Positions 16,147 to 25,412 of a stretch of DNA of 64,000 nt are shown piece by piece. Where the stretch lies: contig JAAAFW010000006.1 of assembly GCA_019352875.1 (NCBI GenBank), positions 1,519,462 to 1,583,461 on the forward strand, read 5' to 3'. The stretch's first letter is position 1; each line of letters begins with the position of its first letter. The notes under the pieces are model-generated. The model was not told where the DNA came from. It made no database searches and was given only the letters and a program-made list of their open reading frames with translations. Both the position numbers and the translations under genes were made by a program. This DNA is from Pedobacter cryoconitis. GTDB taxonomy: Bacteria; Bacteroidota; Bacteroidia; Sphingobacteriales; Sphingobacteriaceae.

Positions 16147-17490
16147 ATGAAGAAGCTGTTTACTACTTTAAGTAATATTTGGAAAATTCAAGAATTAAAA
16201 GAGCGTATATTATTTACGCTCGTAATTCTTTTGGTCTATAGGTTCGTTTCACACGTGGTTCTTCCAGGTGTTGATGCAACAGCCCTAGGCGATAATGAGA
16301 AATCTGGAATCCTGGGTCTGCTGGATATGTTTGCCGGGGGATCCTTCTCCCGTGTATCAATCTTAGCCCTGGGGGTTATGCCATATATTTCTGCATCAAT
16401 TGTAGTTCAGTTATTAGGTATTGCTGTGCCTTCATTCCAAAAAATGCAAAAGGAAGGCGAAAGCGGCAGGAACAAACTTAATCAGATTACCCGTTACCTG
16501 ACAGTGGCAATTACTGCAGTGCAGGCGGTTGGTTATGTGAAAACTCAGGTTCCGGTAGAGGCAATTCTGATTGATCATACCTTATTCTTTGTGCTCTCAA
16601 CTTTTGTTTTATCTGCAGGTACATTATTCGTCATGTGGCTGGGTGAAAAAATTACGGATAAAGGTGTCGGTAACGGTATCTCTCTGATCATTATGGTGGG
16701 TATTATTGCCCGTCTTCCTATTGCACTGCAACAGGAGATCAGCTCTAGATTCGTTGGTGACGGCGGTCTTATCGCCCTTGTCCTTGAAATTGTAGCTTTA
16801 TTTGCAGTTGTAATGTTTACTATCCTGATTGTTCAGGGTGTCCGTAAGGTACCTGTGCAATATGCTAAACGTATTGTCGGTAACAGACAGTTTGGTGGGG
16901 TAAGACAATACATACCATTAAAAGTAAATGCTGCTGGTGTTATGCCGATCATCTTTGCTCAGGCTCTGATGTTCATCCCAACAACACTTACCCAGTTTTT
17001 CCCATCACTGCAAAACACTTGGTTAATCCAGTTTAGTGATCCAACTTCACTGGCTTACAGTTTAACTTTTGCATTTTTAATTATTGCTTTCACTTTCTTC
17101 TATACTGCGATTACTGTTAATCCAGTACAGATGTCAGATGATATGAAGAAAAACGGTGGTTTTATTCCGGGTATCAAACCAGGTTTATCTACCTCGTCTT
17201 TCATTGATGATGTAATCTCAAAGATCACTTTCCCGGGATCAGTTTTCCTGGCGATCATCGCAATCCTTCCTTCTATCGCTGTTAAATTTGGTATCAAATC
17301 TGAATTTGCACACTTCTACGGTGGTACATCACTGTTGATTTTAGTTGGTGTTGTATTAGATACATTGCAACAAATTGAAAGTTACCTGCTCATGCGCCAT
17401 TACGATGGTTTAATGAAAACAGGAAGAGTTACTGGCCGTACAGGTTTACCTGCTGCGACTACTACAGGCAGCAGCAGTGCAGTAATTTAA
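16147..17490 (+). CDS. secY: Preprotein translocase subunit SecY
   Basis: SecY (447 residues) forms the protein-conducting channel of the inner membrane with SecE and SecG. About ten hydrophobic helices are present, with conserved features: the first helix followed by the plug region (GLLDMFAGGSFSRVSILALGVMPYISASI), the cytosolic loop GVRKVPVQYAKR, and NPVQMSDDMKKNGGFIPGIKPG, which contacts SecA or the ribosome. Its usual location, between rplO and map, is kept. Confidence 0.98.
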   Translation: MKKLFTTLSNIWKIQELKERILFTLVILLVYRFVSHVVLPGVDATALGDNEKSGILGLLDMFAGGSFSRVSILALGVMPYISASIVVQLLGIAVPSFQKMQKEGESGRNKLNQITRYLTVAITAVQAVGYVKTQVPVEAILIDHTLFFVLSTFVLSAGTLFVMWLGEKITDKGVGNGISLIIMVGIIARLPIALQQEISSRFVGDGGLIALVLEIVALFAVVMFTILIVQGVRKVPVQYAKRIVGNRQFGGVRQYIPLKVNAAGVMPIIFAQALMFIPTTLTQFFPSLQNTWLIQFSDPTSLAYSLTFAFLIIAFTFFYTAITVNPVQMSDDMKKNGGFIPGIKPGLSTSSFIDDVISKITFPGSVFLAIIAILPSIAVKFGIKSEFAHFYGGTSLLILVGVVLDTLQQIESYLLMRHYDGLMKTGRVTGRTGLPAATTTGSSSAVI

Positions 17491-17496
17491 TATTGA

Positions 17497-18282
17497 ATGT
17501 CTAAGATCTATTATAAGTCTCCGGAAGAGGTTGAACTGATTCGTGCCAGCTCTTTAATGGTTTCTTCTACACTCGCTGAAGTAGCGAAGGTAATCGGACC
17601 TGGAGTAACCACTATGCAGTTGAATAATATTGCGGAGACTTATATAAAAGATAACGGAGGTATCCCCGCTTTTCTTAACTATAACGGATTCCCGTTTTCG
17701 CTTTGTATTTCGCCTAATGAGCAGGTTGTTCATGGGTTTCCGAGTGATTATGTGATACAGGAAGGCGATTTGATTTCTGTTGACTGTGGTGTGATTCTGA
17801 ACAATTATTTTGGTGATTCTGCTTATACTTTCCCAATCGGTGAGATTAGCCCGGAACGCCGCAAATTGATTGAGGTTACTCAGGAATGTTTGAAACGTGC
17901 AATTGACAAAGCAGTGGTCGGCTCCCGTATTGGTGATGTCGGTTTTGCTGTACAGTCTCTGGCAGAGGAGAATGGTTATGGCGTAGTACGTGAATTGGTA
18001 GGTCATGGTGTTGGCGTTAAGCTGCACGAAAAACCGGAAGTTCCGAACTATGGAAAAAGAGGATCTGGTATGAAATTGGAGGAGGGGATGGTTATTGCCA
18101 TTGAACCGATGATTAATGCCGGTACAGCCAATGTAAAGTTCTGGTCTGATGGTTGGACCGTAACTAGCCGTGACAATCAACCGTCAGCTCATTTTGAGCA
18201 CACTGTTGCGGTTAAAAAGGGTAAAGCAGATGTTTTATCTACCTTTTCTCTGATCGAAGAAGTTTTAAAAGAAAAAAGGTAA
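17497..18282 (+). CDS. map: Methionine aminopeptidase, type I
   Basis: This metalloenzyme (261 residues, M24 family) removes the N-terminal Met from nascent proteins. The metal-binding and active-site residues are visible: VVHGFPSDY (His), SVDCGV (Asp), GDSAYTF (Asp), GHGVGVKLHEKP (His), AIEPMI (Glu) and HFEHTVAV (Glu). There is no N-terminal zinc-finger extension. It lies 6 nt after secY and upstream of infA, a common arrangement in this operon. Confidence 0.97.
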   Translation: MSKIYYKSPEEVELIRASSLMVSSTLAEVAKVIGPGVTTMQLNNIAETYIKDNGGIPAFLNYNGFPFSLCISPNEQVVHGFPSDYVIQEGDLISVDCGVILNNYFGDSAYTFPIGEISPERRKLIEVTQECLKRAIDKAVVGSRIGDVGFAVQSLAEENGYGVVRELVGHGVGVKLHEKPEVPNYGKRGSGMKLEEGMVIAIEPMINAGTANVKFWSDGWTVTSRDNQPSAHFEHTVAVKKGKADVLSTFSLIEEVLKEKR

Positions 18283-18301
18283 ATAATTAAATATTTTTAA
18301 T

Positions 18302-18309
18302 TAATTTTG
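18302..18309 (+). promoter_or_regulatory. Candidate -7 box before infA
   Basis: TAATTTTG matches TAnnTTTG and lies 44 nt upstream of the infA ATG, in a 71-nt gap after map. The upstream sequence lacks a clear TTG at 19-21 nt, so this is a weaker promoter candidate. Confidence 0.4.
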
Positions 18310-18353
18310 CAACCCTGTTTAATAGCAGCTAATCAAGTAAAAATCAATATTAT

Positions 18354-18572
18354 ATGGCTAAACAAGCCTCAATTGAACAAGACGGTGTAATTAGAGAAGC
18401 ATTGTCAAATGCAATGTTCCGGGTCGAACTGGAAAATGGGCATGAAATCATTGCTCATATCTCAGGTAAAATGAGGATGCACTACATCAAAATATTACCT
18501 GGTGATAAAGTAAAATTAGAGATGTCGCCTTACGATTTATCAAAGGGCAGGATTACTTATAGATATAAATAA
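18354..18572 (+). CDS. infA: Translation initiation factor IF-1
   Basis: IF-1 (72 residues) is a single S1/OB-fold protein that binds the ribosomal A site during initiation. The sequence is canonical: [50 protein letters not shown] and [15 protein letters not shown]. It is between map and rpmJ, as usual for this cluster. Confidence 0.98.
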   Translation: MAKQASIEQDGVIREALSNAMFRVELENGHEIIAHISGKMRMHYIKILPGDKVKLEMSPYDLSKGRITYRYK

Positions 18573-18573
18573 A

Positions 18574-18690
18574 ATGAAAGTTAGGTCATCAATTAAAAAA
18601 CGCAGCGCTGATTGCAAGATTATTCGTCGTAAAGGTAAACTTTACGTTATTAACAAGAAAAATCCTAAATACAAACAGCGTCAAGGTTAA
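18574..18690 (+). CDS. rpmJ: 50S ribosomal protein L36, zinc-independent form
   Basis: This 38-residue protein was found by direct translation: [20 protein letters not shown], then [18 protein letters not shown]. Length and the KYKQRQG end are diagnostic. Of the four zinc ligands of the classic form (three Cys and one His), only Cys14 remains; the others are Ser11, Asn27 and Tyr33. It is thus a C-minus L36. It starts one base after the infA stop. Confidence 0.96.
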   Translation: MKVRSSIKKRSADCKIIRRKGKLYVINKKNPKYKQRQG

Positions 18691-18712
18691 GCAAAATTAT
18701 TGAAGTATGATT

Positions 18713-18739
18713 AGATTGAATGTACAGGTTACTCAATCT
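18713..18739 (+). promoter_or_regulatory. Short stem in the rpmJ-rpsM gap
   Basis: AGATTGA (18713-18719) pairs with TCAATCT (18733-18739) around a 13-nt loop, in the 80-nt leader before rpsM. It is a possible regulatory structure for the alpha-operon genes, but a 7-bp stem is weak evidence. Confidence 0.3.
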
Positions 18740-18770
18740 GTCGTCAAATAATCAAACATTTAGTACACAT

Positions 18771-19148
18771 ATGGCAAGGATATCAGGTATAGATTTACCA
18801 AGAAACAAAAGAGGCGAAATTGGACTAACCTACATCTTCGGAGTAGGCAGATCAACTGCTCAGCGTATATTAACTGAAGCAGGTATCGATTTTAGCAAAA
18901 AAGTACAGGACTGGTCTGATGAAGAATTATCAGCGATTCGTACAATCATTAACGATGGCATTAAAGTAGAAGGTGCTTTACGTTCAGAGGTTCAATTAAA
19001 CATCAAACGTTTAATGGATATTGGTTGCTACCGTGGATTACGTCACAGAAAAGGTTTACCAGTACGTGGACAACGTACCAAAAACAATTCCCGTACACGT
19101 AAAGGCAAGAGAAAAACAGTTGCTAACAAGAAAAAAGCTACTAAATAA
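18771..19148 (+). CDS. rpsM: 30S ribosomal protein S13
   Basis: S13 (125 residues) bridges the 30S head to the 50S subunit and contacts the P-site tRNA. I start at ATG 18771 ([20 protein letters not shown]), discarding a 17-codon upstream extension that is non-conserved. The segments [41 protein letters not shown] and the basic tail are canonical. Confidence 0.98.
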   Translation: MARISGIDLPRNKRGEIGLTYIFGVGRSTAQRILTEAGIDFSKKVQDWSDEELSAIRTIINDGIKVEGALRSEVQLNIKRLMDIGCYRGLRHRKGLPVRGQRTKNNSRTRKGKRKTVANKKKATK

Positions 19149-19169
19149 AATTAGTAACGAATAATAATT

Positions 19170-19559
19170 ATGGCTAAGAGTAAAAAAGTAACCAAAAAGC
19201 GTGTTGTTGTTATTGAACCAGTTGGTCAGGCACATATCAATGCGACTTTTAACAATATCATTGTTACCTTAACAAATAACAACGGTCAAACTATTTCATG
19301 GTCTTCAGCAGGTAAAATGGGCTTCAAGGGTTCTAAAAAGAACACTCCATATGCTGCTGGTCAAGCTGCATCTGATTGCGGTAAAGTAGCATTTGATTTA
19401 GGTCTGCGTAAAGTAGAAGTTTTTGTTAAAGGTCCAGGTTCTGGCCGTGAGTCTGCAATTAGAACATTGCAAATCTCCGGTATCGAAGTAACCTCTATCA
19501 AAGATATCACACCGCTTCCACACAATGGATGTCGTCCTCCTAAAAAGAGAAGAGTTTAA
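19170..19559 (+). CDS. rpsK: 30S ribosomal protein S11
   Basis: S11 (129 residues) is on the 30S platform near the mRNA exit. It shows the conserved [39 protein letters not shown] and the C-terminal [18 protein letters not shown]. It is 21 nt after rpsM. Confidence 0.98.
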   Translation: MAKSKKVTKKRVVVIEPVGQAHINATFNNIIVTLTNNNGQTISWSSAGKMGFKGSKKNTPYAAGQAASDCGKVAFDLGLRKVEVFVKGPGSGRESAIRTLQISGIEVTSIKDITPLPHNGCRPPKKRRV

Positions 19560-19624
19560 TTTATTAATTTTTAAAGCTAAGAGTCTGCAGCTTAAGGTTG
19601 CATGATACTTTAAAACAAAGCACA

Positions 19625-20233
19625 ATGGCAAGATATACAGGACCAAAGTCCAAAATCGCGCGTAAATTCAGAGAGCCAATTTTCGGCCCTGATAAGGTAT
19701 TAGACAGAAAAAATTATCCTCCTGGACAGCACGGTGCATCCAAAAGAAGAGGTAAACAATCTGAGTATTCAGTACAGTTAATGGAAAAACAAAAAGTGAA
19801 ATATACTTATGGTGTATTAGAGCGTCAGTTCCGTAACTTGTTTACTAAAGCTTCTTCCCGTCAGGGTATCACAGGTGATAACTTATTACAATTATTAGAA
19901 GCTCGTTTAGATAATACAGTATATAGATTAGGTATTGCTACTACTCGTTCAGCTGCTCGTCAGTTAGTTAGCCATAAACATGTCACAGTTAACGGTGAAG
20001 TAGTAAATATCCCTTCCTATCAGTTAAAAGCTGGTGATGTGGTTGCAGTTCGTGAGAAATCAAAAACTCTGGAAAGCATCACTAATTCAGTAGCAGGCAG
20101 AATAATCAATAAATTCAATTGGTTAGACTGGAACGCATCTGAGTTATCAGGAAAATTCCTGGCTTATCCGAATCGTGACGAGATTCCAGAAAATATCAAA
20201 GAAAACTTGATTATCGAGTTATACTCTAAGTAA
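19625..20233 (+). CDS. rpsD: 30S ribosomal protein S4, zinc-independent form
   Basis: S4 (202 residues) initiates 30S body assembly and in E. coli represses the alpha operon. The start is ATG 19625 ([20 protein letters not shown]); the in-frame codons before it are not conserved. The N-terminal arm has no CxxC pairs, so it is the C-minus type. The S4 RNA-binding domain is visible as [34 protein letters not shown], split here for length: [27 protein letters not shown] terminator-like hairpin follows. Confidence 0.98.
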   Translation: MARYTGPKSKIARKFREPIFGPDKVLDRKNYPPGQHGASKRRGKQSEYSVQLMEKQKVKYTYGVLERQFRNLFTKASSRQGITGDNLLQLLEARLDNTVYRLGIATTRSAARQLVSHKHVTVNGEVVNIPSYQLKAGDVVAVREKSKTLESITNSVAGRIINKFNWLDWNASELSGKFLAYPNRDEIPENIKENLIIELYSK

Positions 20234-20240
20234 CAATATC

Positions 20241-20275
20241 TAGTTAAAGCCTGTATGGGCTTTAACTATTTTTTG
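20241..20275 (+). terminator. Terminator-like hairpin between rpsD and rpoA
   Basis: AGTTAAAGCC (20242-20251) pairs with GGCTTTAACT (20259-20268) around a short loop, followed by a T-rich run to 20274. This has the form of an intrinsic terminator inside the alpha operon, so it may reduce rather than abolish downstream transcription. Confidence 0.75.
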
Positions 20276-20314
20276 CGTTACCTAATATTTAATAACGATC
20301 TAAAAACATTATAA

Positions 20315-21307
20315 ATGGCAATTTTAGCATTTCAGAAACCCGATAAGGTCATCATGCAGAAATCAAATGATTTCGATGGTATATTTGAATTTCGTCCTTT
20401 AGAACCCGGTTTCGGTGTAACAATTGGTAATGCCTTGAGAAGGATTCTTCTTTCTTCTTTAGAAGGTTATGCCATTACAAGTATTCGTTTTTCTGGCGTA
20501 TCACATGAATTTTCTACCATGAAAGGTGTTGTAGAAGATTTAACTGAAATTATCTTGAATTTAAAACAAGTTCGTTTTAAAAAAGCAGGTGATTCAGGTG
20601 ATTCTGAAAAAGTTTTTATTGTAGTTAATGGCCAGGATCAATTTCTAGCAGGTGATATAACTAAATTCTCTAACAATTTCGAAGTCCTTAATCCGGAGTT
20701 TGTAATTTGTAACATGGAGAAAAGCGTTACTTTGGAGGTTGAATTAACAATCAACAAAGGTCGTGGTTATGTTCCGGCTGAAGAAAATAAAATCAATGAT
20801 GCTGTAGTTGGCGTAATTGCGATCGATTCGATCTTTACTCCAATGAAAAATGTAAAATACTCGATTGAAAATTATCGTGTTGAGCAGAAAACAGATTATG
20901 AGAAGTTAATTTTAGAGATCGCTACAGATGGTTCTATCCATCCTGAAGAAGCTTTAAAAGAAGCTGCTAAAATCCTAATCCAGCATTTCATGTTGTTCTC
21001 TGATGAGAATTTAGTTCTGGAATCTCAGGCTAAAGAAGAGACTAAAGAAGTTGATGAGGAAATTTTACATATGCGTAAAATCCTTAAAACTGAATTAGTT
21101 GACCTTGACTTATCTGTACGTGCATTAAACTGTCTTAAAGCTGCTGATATCCGCACGCTTGCTGACTTGGTTTCTTATGACGTAGCTGATATGTTGAAAT
21201 TCAGAAACTTCGGTAAAAAATCATTGACTGAAATTCAGGAGCTGGTTAAATCCAAAAGCTTATCTTTCGGGATGAACCTTGGAAAATACAAACTGGACGA
21301 AGAATAA
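20315..21307 (+). CDS. rpoA: DNA-directed RNA polymerase alpha subunit
   Basis: RpoA (330 residues) nucleates RNA polymerase assembly. The N-terminal dimerisation domain includes [28 protein letters not shown] (quoted in part: [20 protein letters not shown]). The C-terminal domain, which binds UP elements and activators, covers about residues 255-325 ([33 protein letters not shown]). It lies 81 nt after rpsD behind a terminator-like hairpin, and I see no clear consensus promoter after the hairpin. Confidence 0.98.
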   Translation: MAILAFQKPDKVIMQKSNDFDGIFEFRPLEPGFGVTIGNALRRILLSSLEGYAITSIRFSGVSHEFSTMKGVVEDLTEIILNLKQVRFKKAGDSGDSEKVFIVVNGQDQFLAGDITKFSNNFEVLNPEFVICNMEKSVTLEVELTINKGRGYVPAEENKINDAVVGVIAIDSIFTPMKNVKYSIENYRVEQKTDYEKLILEIATDGSIHPEEALKEAAKILIQHFMLFSDENLVLESQAKEETKEVDEEILHMRKILKTELVDLDLSVRALNCLKAADIRTLADLVSYDVADMLKFRNFGKKSLTEIQELVKSKSLSFGMNLGKYKLDEE

Positions 21308-21348
21308 TTCCAATATAAATAACAATATTGTTAATAGTGTATAATTCC

Positions 21349-21366
21349 CTCTTCAATGTAGAAGAG
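21349..21366 (+). promoter_or_regulatory. Small hairpin in the rpoA-rplQ gap
   Basis: CTCTTC (21349-21354) and GAAGAG (21361-21366) form a 6-bp stem with a 6-nt loop, 25 nt before the rplQ ATG. The palindrome AACAATATTGTT at 21321-21332 lies in the same 84-nt gap. Confidence 0.35.
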
Positions 21367-21391
21367 ACGGTATGCACTGAATAAAATCAAA

Positions 21392-21919
21392 ATGAGACAC
21401 GGTAAAAAAAACAACCACTTAGGCAGAACTGACTCCCATCGTAAAGCGATGTTGGCTAACATGTCATCATCACTGATCAAGCACAAAAGAATTACTACAA
21501 CTTTAGCAAAAGCTAAGGCTTTACGTATGTATGTTGAGCCCCTGATCACTAAATCTAAAAATGATACTACGCACTCTCGTCGTATTGTATTTAGCTATTT
21601 ACAGGATAAAGATTCAGTTACTGAATTATTCCGTGACATTGCAGCTAAGGTTGCAAACCGTCCGGGTGGTTATACCAGAATTATCAAGTTAAACAACAGG
21701 TTAGGTGATAATGCTGAAATGGCATTAATCGAACTTGTTGATTATAACGAAGTTTATGGTGTTGAAGCTGCTGCAGAAGAGAAGAAAACTACTCGTCGTG
21801 GAAGAAGCAAAACAGCTAAAAAAGACGAAGCTGTTAAAGCTGAGCCTGTTGCTGAAACTGCTGCTCCTGTTGAAGAAGAAGCTGCTGCTGAAGAAACCAA
21901 AGAAGATAAAGGCGAATAA
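21392..21919 (+). CDS. rplQ: 50S ribosomal protein L17 with an acidic Ala/Glu/Lys C-terminal extension
   Basis: L17 (175 residues) is at the exit-tunnel side of the 50S subunit. Residues 1 to about 120 are canonical: [40 protein letters not shown] and [20 protein letters not shown]. The remaining 50 residues are low complexity ([20 protein letters not shown], then [19 protein letters not shown]), probably disordered. It ends the alpha operon before a strong terminator. Confidence 0.97.
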   Translation: MRHGKKNNHLGRTDSHRKAMLANMSSSLIKHKRITTTLAKAKALRMYVEPLITKSKNDTTHSRRIVFSYLQDKDSVTELFRDIAAKVANRPGGYTRIIKLNNRLGDNAEMALIELVDYNEVYGVEAAAEEKKTTRRGRSKTAKKDEAVKAEPVAETAAPVEEEAAAEETKEDKGE

Positions 21920-21942
21920 TTTCCCTTTTATTGAAAATACAA

Positions 21943-21976
21943 ATGCCTCTCTGAATTTCGGAGAGGCATTTTTTTT
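21943..21976 (+). terminator. Intrinsic terminator after rplQ
   Basis: TGCCTCTC (21944-21951) and GAGAGGCA (21961-21968) form a stem with a 9-nt loop followed by a run of eight or more T. It closes the ribosomal-protein cluster. Confidence 0.93.
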
Positions 21977-21995
21977 ACAGCTAAATTAATTGGAA

Positions 21996-23186
21996 ATGTT
22001 AAATACTCCTGTTGTTATTCCTACCGAATTTCTAACCGCATTAGGGGAGAGTTTCGAACAGGATAGCTTTATTAAACTCACCCTGGGTAAATATCGGGGA
22101 GAGGTCGCCGGACTGAAGAATATCTATATCAGAAAAGTGGTTATCAAAGGTAAACCTCATCTCGCTTTTACTTCTCGTTTCAAGACCAGGGATATTGTTA
22201 AGAACTATCCTTTTGACGATGGTGTAGCTAGAATTACGGAGCAACTGAATGAGGGCTTCCAGCATTGTACCTGTTTCACTTTGCATAAAGATCTGATCCT
22301 GGATTTGCAGCCAGGACAAGGGTTCCGGTTTAGGCAGGTTGCGCCTACTTTGCAGACCCCGGTCTCTGACACACATGATAAGACAAAAAAGCGGTTAATT
22401 CCTGCTTTGGATAAGCCCTATTTGCACGCTTTACAGATCACTGATGCTGTTGGTAATGTTTATAAGAATGCGCAGGATAAGTATAAACAGATTAACCAGT
22501 TTATTAACCTGTTACATCCGATGATCAGTGCAATCCCGGCGGGCAGTTTGAAGCAGGTTGTGGATATGGGTTCAGGTAAGGGTTATCTAACTTTTGCACT
22601 ATATGATTATCTGCATCAGGTATTGGGTTTGGACACTGCCGTGCGCGGGATAGAATTCAGACCGGATCTGGTTGAGCTGTGTAATCAGATAGCAGAAGAC
22701 TCCGGGTTTAAAAAACTAGATTTTGTTGAGGGGTCAATCGCAGATTATCCCCCGACGGGAATTAACATGCTTATAGCATTGCACGCTTGTGACACCGCAA
22801 CTGATGATGCAATTTGTAAGGGAATACTCGCCGGTGCAGAACTGATAGTCGTTGCACCTTGCTGTCATAAACAGATCCGCAAAGAGATGTCCAAAGCTAA
22901 GCAACAACCTGAGATTGCTGCACTGACCAACCACGGTATCTTTATGGAAAGGCAGGCCGAAATGGTTACAGATGCACTTCGATCATTGATTTTAGAGTAT
23001 TACGGTTATAAGACCAAAGTATTTGAATTTATCTCAGATGCACATACACCTAAGAATGTTCTGGTTGTTGGTACGAAAGCTACCATAAGCCCTGTAGATC
23101 AGGAAGAAGTATTAAAACAAATTCAGGCAGTCAAAACTTTTTACGGTGTAAATTGTCACTATCTGGAAAAGCTGATGGAGCTGTAA
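21996..23186 (+). CDS. Class I SAM-dependent methyltransferase, Methyltransf_32-like
   Basis: The protein has 396 residues from ATG 21996; a TTG two codons earlier is also in frame but less likely. The N-terminal 180 residues are of unknown type. A Rossmann methyltransferase core follows: VVDMGSGKGYLTFALYDYL (motif I), AVRGIEFRPDLVELCNQIA, then ADYPPTGINMLIALHACDTA and ELIVVAPCCHKQIRKEM. The HAC and PCCH motifs resemble the Methyltransf_32 family, which includes eukaryotic METTL25-like proteins and bacterial homologues. The substrate is unknown. It stands alone after the rplQ terminator. Confidence 0.8.
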   Translation: MLNTPVVIPTEFLTALGESFEQDSFIKLTLGKYRGEVAGLKNIYIRKVVIKGKPHLAFTSRFKTRDIVKNYPFDDGVARITEQLNEGFQHCTCFTLHKDLILDLQPGQGFRFRQVAPTLQTPVSDTHDKTKKRLIPALDKPYLHALQITDAVGNVYKNAQDKYKQINQFINLLHPMISAIPAGSLKQVVDMGSGKGYLTFALYDYLHQVLGLDTAVRGIEFRPDLVELCNQIAEDSGFKKLDFVEGSIADYPPTGINMLIALHACDTATDDAICKGILAGAELIVVAPCCHKQIRKEMSKAKQQPEIAALTNHGIFMERQAEMVTDALRSLILEYYGYKTKVFEFISDAHTPKNVLVVGTKATISPVDQEEVLKQIQAVKTFYGVNCHYLEKLMEL

Positions 23187-23298
23187 ATTAATCGCATTGC
23201 GGCGGGCATTCTGCCAAGCTGTCAGCATTTATAAATCAATTTGATTTACATTCCCTTATAAACTGTAAAGCACTGTCTGTTTTGCTGACAAAAGCCAA

Positions 23299-23314
23299 TT
23301 GGCACATTGCTTGA
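23299..23314 (+). promoter_or_regulatory. Sigma-54-like element upstream of dnaK
   Basis: TTGGCAC (23299-23305) is separated by 5 nt from TTGA (23311-23314). The spacing fits a sigma-54 -24/-12 site, but the -12 word is TTGA instead of TTGC. No TAnnTTTG box is visible in the 176-nt dnaK leader, so an unusual promoter is plausible. Confidence 0.3.
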
Positions 23315-23362
23315 TGAATAGAATGAAATTAAGAATTCATAACATAAACAAAGATAAATAAC

Positions 23363-25279
23363 ATGTCAAAAATTATTGGTATAGACTTAGGAACAACGAA
23401 CTCTTGCGTAGCCGTAATGGAAGGTAACGAACCTGTAGTTATAGCCAACAGTGAGGGGAAACGTACAACGCCATCCATTGTTGCATTTGCAGAAAATGGT
23501 GAGCGTAAAGTAGGTGATTCTGCAAAGCGTCAGGCGATCACTAACCCAACAAAAACAATTTATTCAATCAAACGCTTCATGGGAAGCAGCTTTGCTGAAG
23601 TTTCCAAAGAAGTAGGCCGTGTACCATATAAAGTGGTAAAAGGTGACAATAACACTCCACGTGTTGAGATTGATGACCGAAAATATACTCCACAGGAAAT
23701 TTCTGCAATGATTTTGCAGAAAATGAAAAAAACTGCTGAAGATTTCTTAGGACATGAAGTAACTGAAGCGGTTATCACTGTTCCTGCTTATTTCAATGAT
23801 GCACAACGTCAGGCGACTAAAGAGGCTGGTGAAATTGCTGGTTTAACTGTTAAACGTATTATCAACGAGCCAACTGCTGCTGCTTTAGCTTATGGTTTGG
23901 ATAAAGCACACAAAGACATGAAAATTGTTGTCTTTGACTGTGGTGGTGGTACACATGACGTTTCTATCCTGGAATTAGGTGATGGTGTATTTGAAGTTAA
24001 ATCTACTGACGGTGATACTCACTTAGGTGGTGATGACTTTGATCACGTGATCATTGACTGGTTAGCAAGCGAATTTAAAAATGAGTACGGCATGGACCTT
24101 AACCAGGATCCAATGGCTTTACAACGTTTGAAAGAAGCTGCTGAGAAAGCTAAAATTGAATTATCAAGTACTACTTCAACTGAAGTAAACCTGCCATATA
24201 TTACTGCTGATGCCAGCGGACCTAAACACTTGGTTAGAAACTTAAGCCGTGCTAAATTTGAGCAATTGGCTGCTGATCTGATCAAACGTACTATCGAGCC
24301 TTGTAAATCTGCTTTGAAAAATGCTGGTTTAAAAACTTCTGACATTGATGAAATTATCTTAGTTGGTGGTTCGACACGTATTCCTGCTATTCAGGATGCA
24401 GTTAAAGCTTTCTTCGGAAAAGAGCCTTCTAAAGGTGTTAATCCGGATGAAGTGGTAGCTATCGGTGCTGCTATTCAAGGTGGTGTATTAACTGGAGAGG
24501 TTAAAGACGTATTATTATTAGATGTTACTCCACTTTCATTAGGTATTGAAACTATGGGTGGTGTAATGACGAAATTAATCGAATCTAACACTACTATTCC
24601 ATCTAAAAAAGCTGAAACTTTCTCTACAGCTGCTGATAACCAGCCTTCTGTTGAGATCCATATTTTACAAGGTGAGCGTCCAATGGCTGCTCAGAACCGT
24701 ACAATTGGTCGTTTCATTCTGGATGGTATTCCACCAGCACCTCGTGGCGTTCCTCAGGTTGAAGTTGCATTCGATATTGATGCTAACGGTATCCTGCATG
24801 TATCTGCTAAAGATAAAGCAACTGGTAAAGAGCAAAAAATTCGTATTGAGGCTTCTTCAGGTTTAACTGATGAAGAGATCAAAAGAATGAAAGAAGAAGC
24901 TGAGCAAAATGCTGATGCTGATAGAATCGCTAAAGAAGAAGCTGATAAAATCAACAGTGCAGATGCATTAATCTTCTCTACTGAGAAACAACTGAAAGAA
25001 TTCGGTGATAAATTGGCTGCTGATAAAAAAGCACCTATCGAAGCTGGTTTAGCTAAGTTACAAGCTGCTCATGCAGCAAGAAACTTTGCTGATATTGATG
25101 CAGCTCAGGAAGAATTACAGACTGCATGGAATGCAGCTTCAGAAGATATGTACAAAGCTGGACAAGATGGTGCTGCTGCTGAAGGCGGTGCTGATCAGGC
25201 AGCTAACGGTCAGGCAGCTGACGGTGGTGACAATGTTACTGATGTTGACTTCGAAGAAGTAAAAGACGATAAGAAATAA
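23363..25279 (+). CDS. dnaK: Molecular chaperone DnaK (Hsp70)
   Basis: DnaK (638 residues) folds and protects proteins in an ATP cycle driven by DnaJ and GrpE. The ATPase domain carries [18 protein letters not shown], the phosphate-2 motif [12 protein letters not shown] and the adenosine motif [13 protein letters not shown]. The linker [16 protein letters not shown] leads to the peptide-binding domain. The C-terminus is a Gly/Ala-rich tail ending in the [12 protein letters not shown] acidic motif, the usual EEVD-like end of bacterial DnaK. dnaJ and grpE are not adjacent. Confidence 0.98.
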   Translation: MSKIIGIDLGTTNSCVAVMEGNEPVVIANSEGKRTTPSIVAFAENGERKVGDSAKRQAITNPTKTIYSIKRFMGSSFAEVSKEVGRVPYKVVKGDNNTPRVEIDDRKYTPQEISAMILQKMKKTAEDFLGHEVTEAVITVPAYFNDAQRQATKEAGEIAGLTVKRIINEPTAAALAYGLDKAHKDMKIVVFDCGGGTHDVSILELGDGVFEVKSTDGDTHLGGDDFDHVIIDWLASEFKNEYGMDLNQDPMALQRLKEAAEKAKIELSSTTSTEVNLPYITADASGPKHLVRNLSRAKFEQLAADLIKRTIEPCKSALKNAGLKTSDIDEIILVGGSTRIPAIQDAVKAFFGKEPSKGVNPDEVVAIGAAIQGGVLTGEVKDVLLLDVTPLSLGIETMGGVMTKLIESNTTIPSKKAETFSTAADNQPSVEIHILQGERPMAAQNRTIGRFILDGIPPAPRGVPQVEVAFDIDANGILHVSAKDKATGKEQKIRIEASSGLTDEEIKRMKEEAEQNADADRIAKEEADKINSADALIFSTEKQLKEFGDKLAADKKAPIEAGLAKLQAAHAARNFADIDAAQEELQTAWNAASEDMYKAGQDGAAAEGGADQAANGQAADGGDNVTDVDFEEVKDDKK

Positions 25280-25294
25280 TCGACTTTAACAGAT

Positions 25295-25331
25295 AAAAAA
25301 AGAGGATGTCCAAAAGGCATCCTCTTTTTTT
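25295..25331 (+). terminator. Intrinsic terminator after dnaK
   Basis: AGAGGATG and CATCCTCT form a stem with a 9-nt loop, flanked by A- and T-tracts. Confidence 0.92.
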
Positions 25332-25378
25332 ATGCAGCAGAATCTGTATTGTCAAGCCTGCCATCTTTATATATGGCA

Positions 25379-25412
25379 AAAAAAAGGGCTTCATCACTGA
25401 AGCCCTTTTTTT
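25379..25412 (-). terminator. Intrinsic terminator for the nucleotidyltransferase gene (bidirectional form)
   Basis: GGGCTTCA (25386-25393) and TGAAGCCC (25398-25405) form a stem with a TCAC loop, flanked by long A and T tracts that serve either strand. It abuts the stop codon of the minus-strand gene. Confidence 0.9.

Noticed and set aside
17554..18180. 208-codon minus-strand frame
   Set aside because: It is antisense to map, which carries all its catalytic motifs; the antisense translation has no recognisable pattern.
21735..21989. Leu/Lys-rich open frame
   Set aside because: It is a frame-shadow of the low-complexity L17 tail and runs into the terminator.
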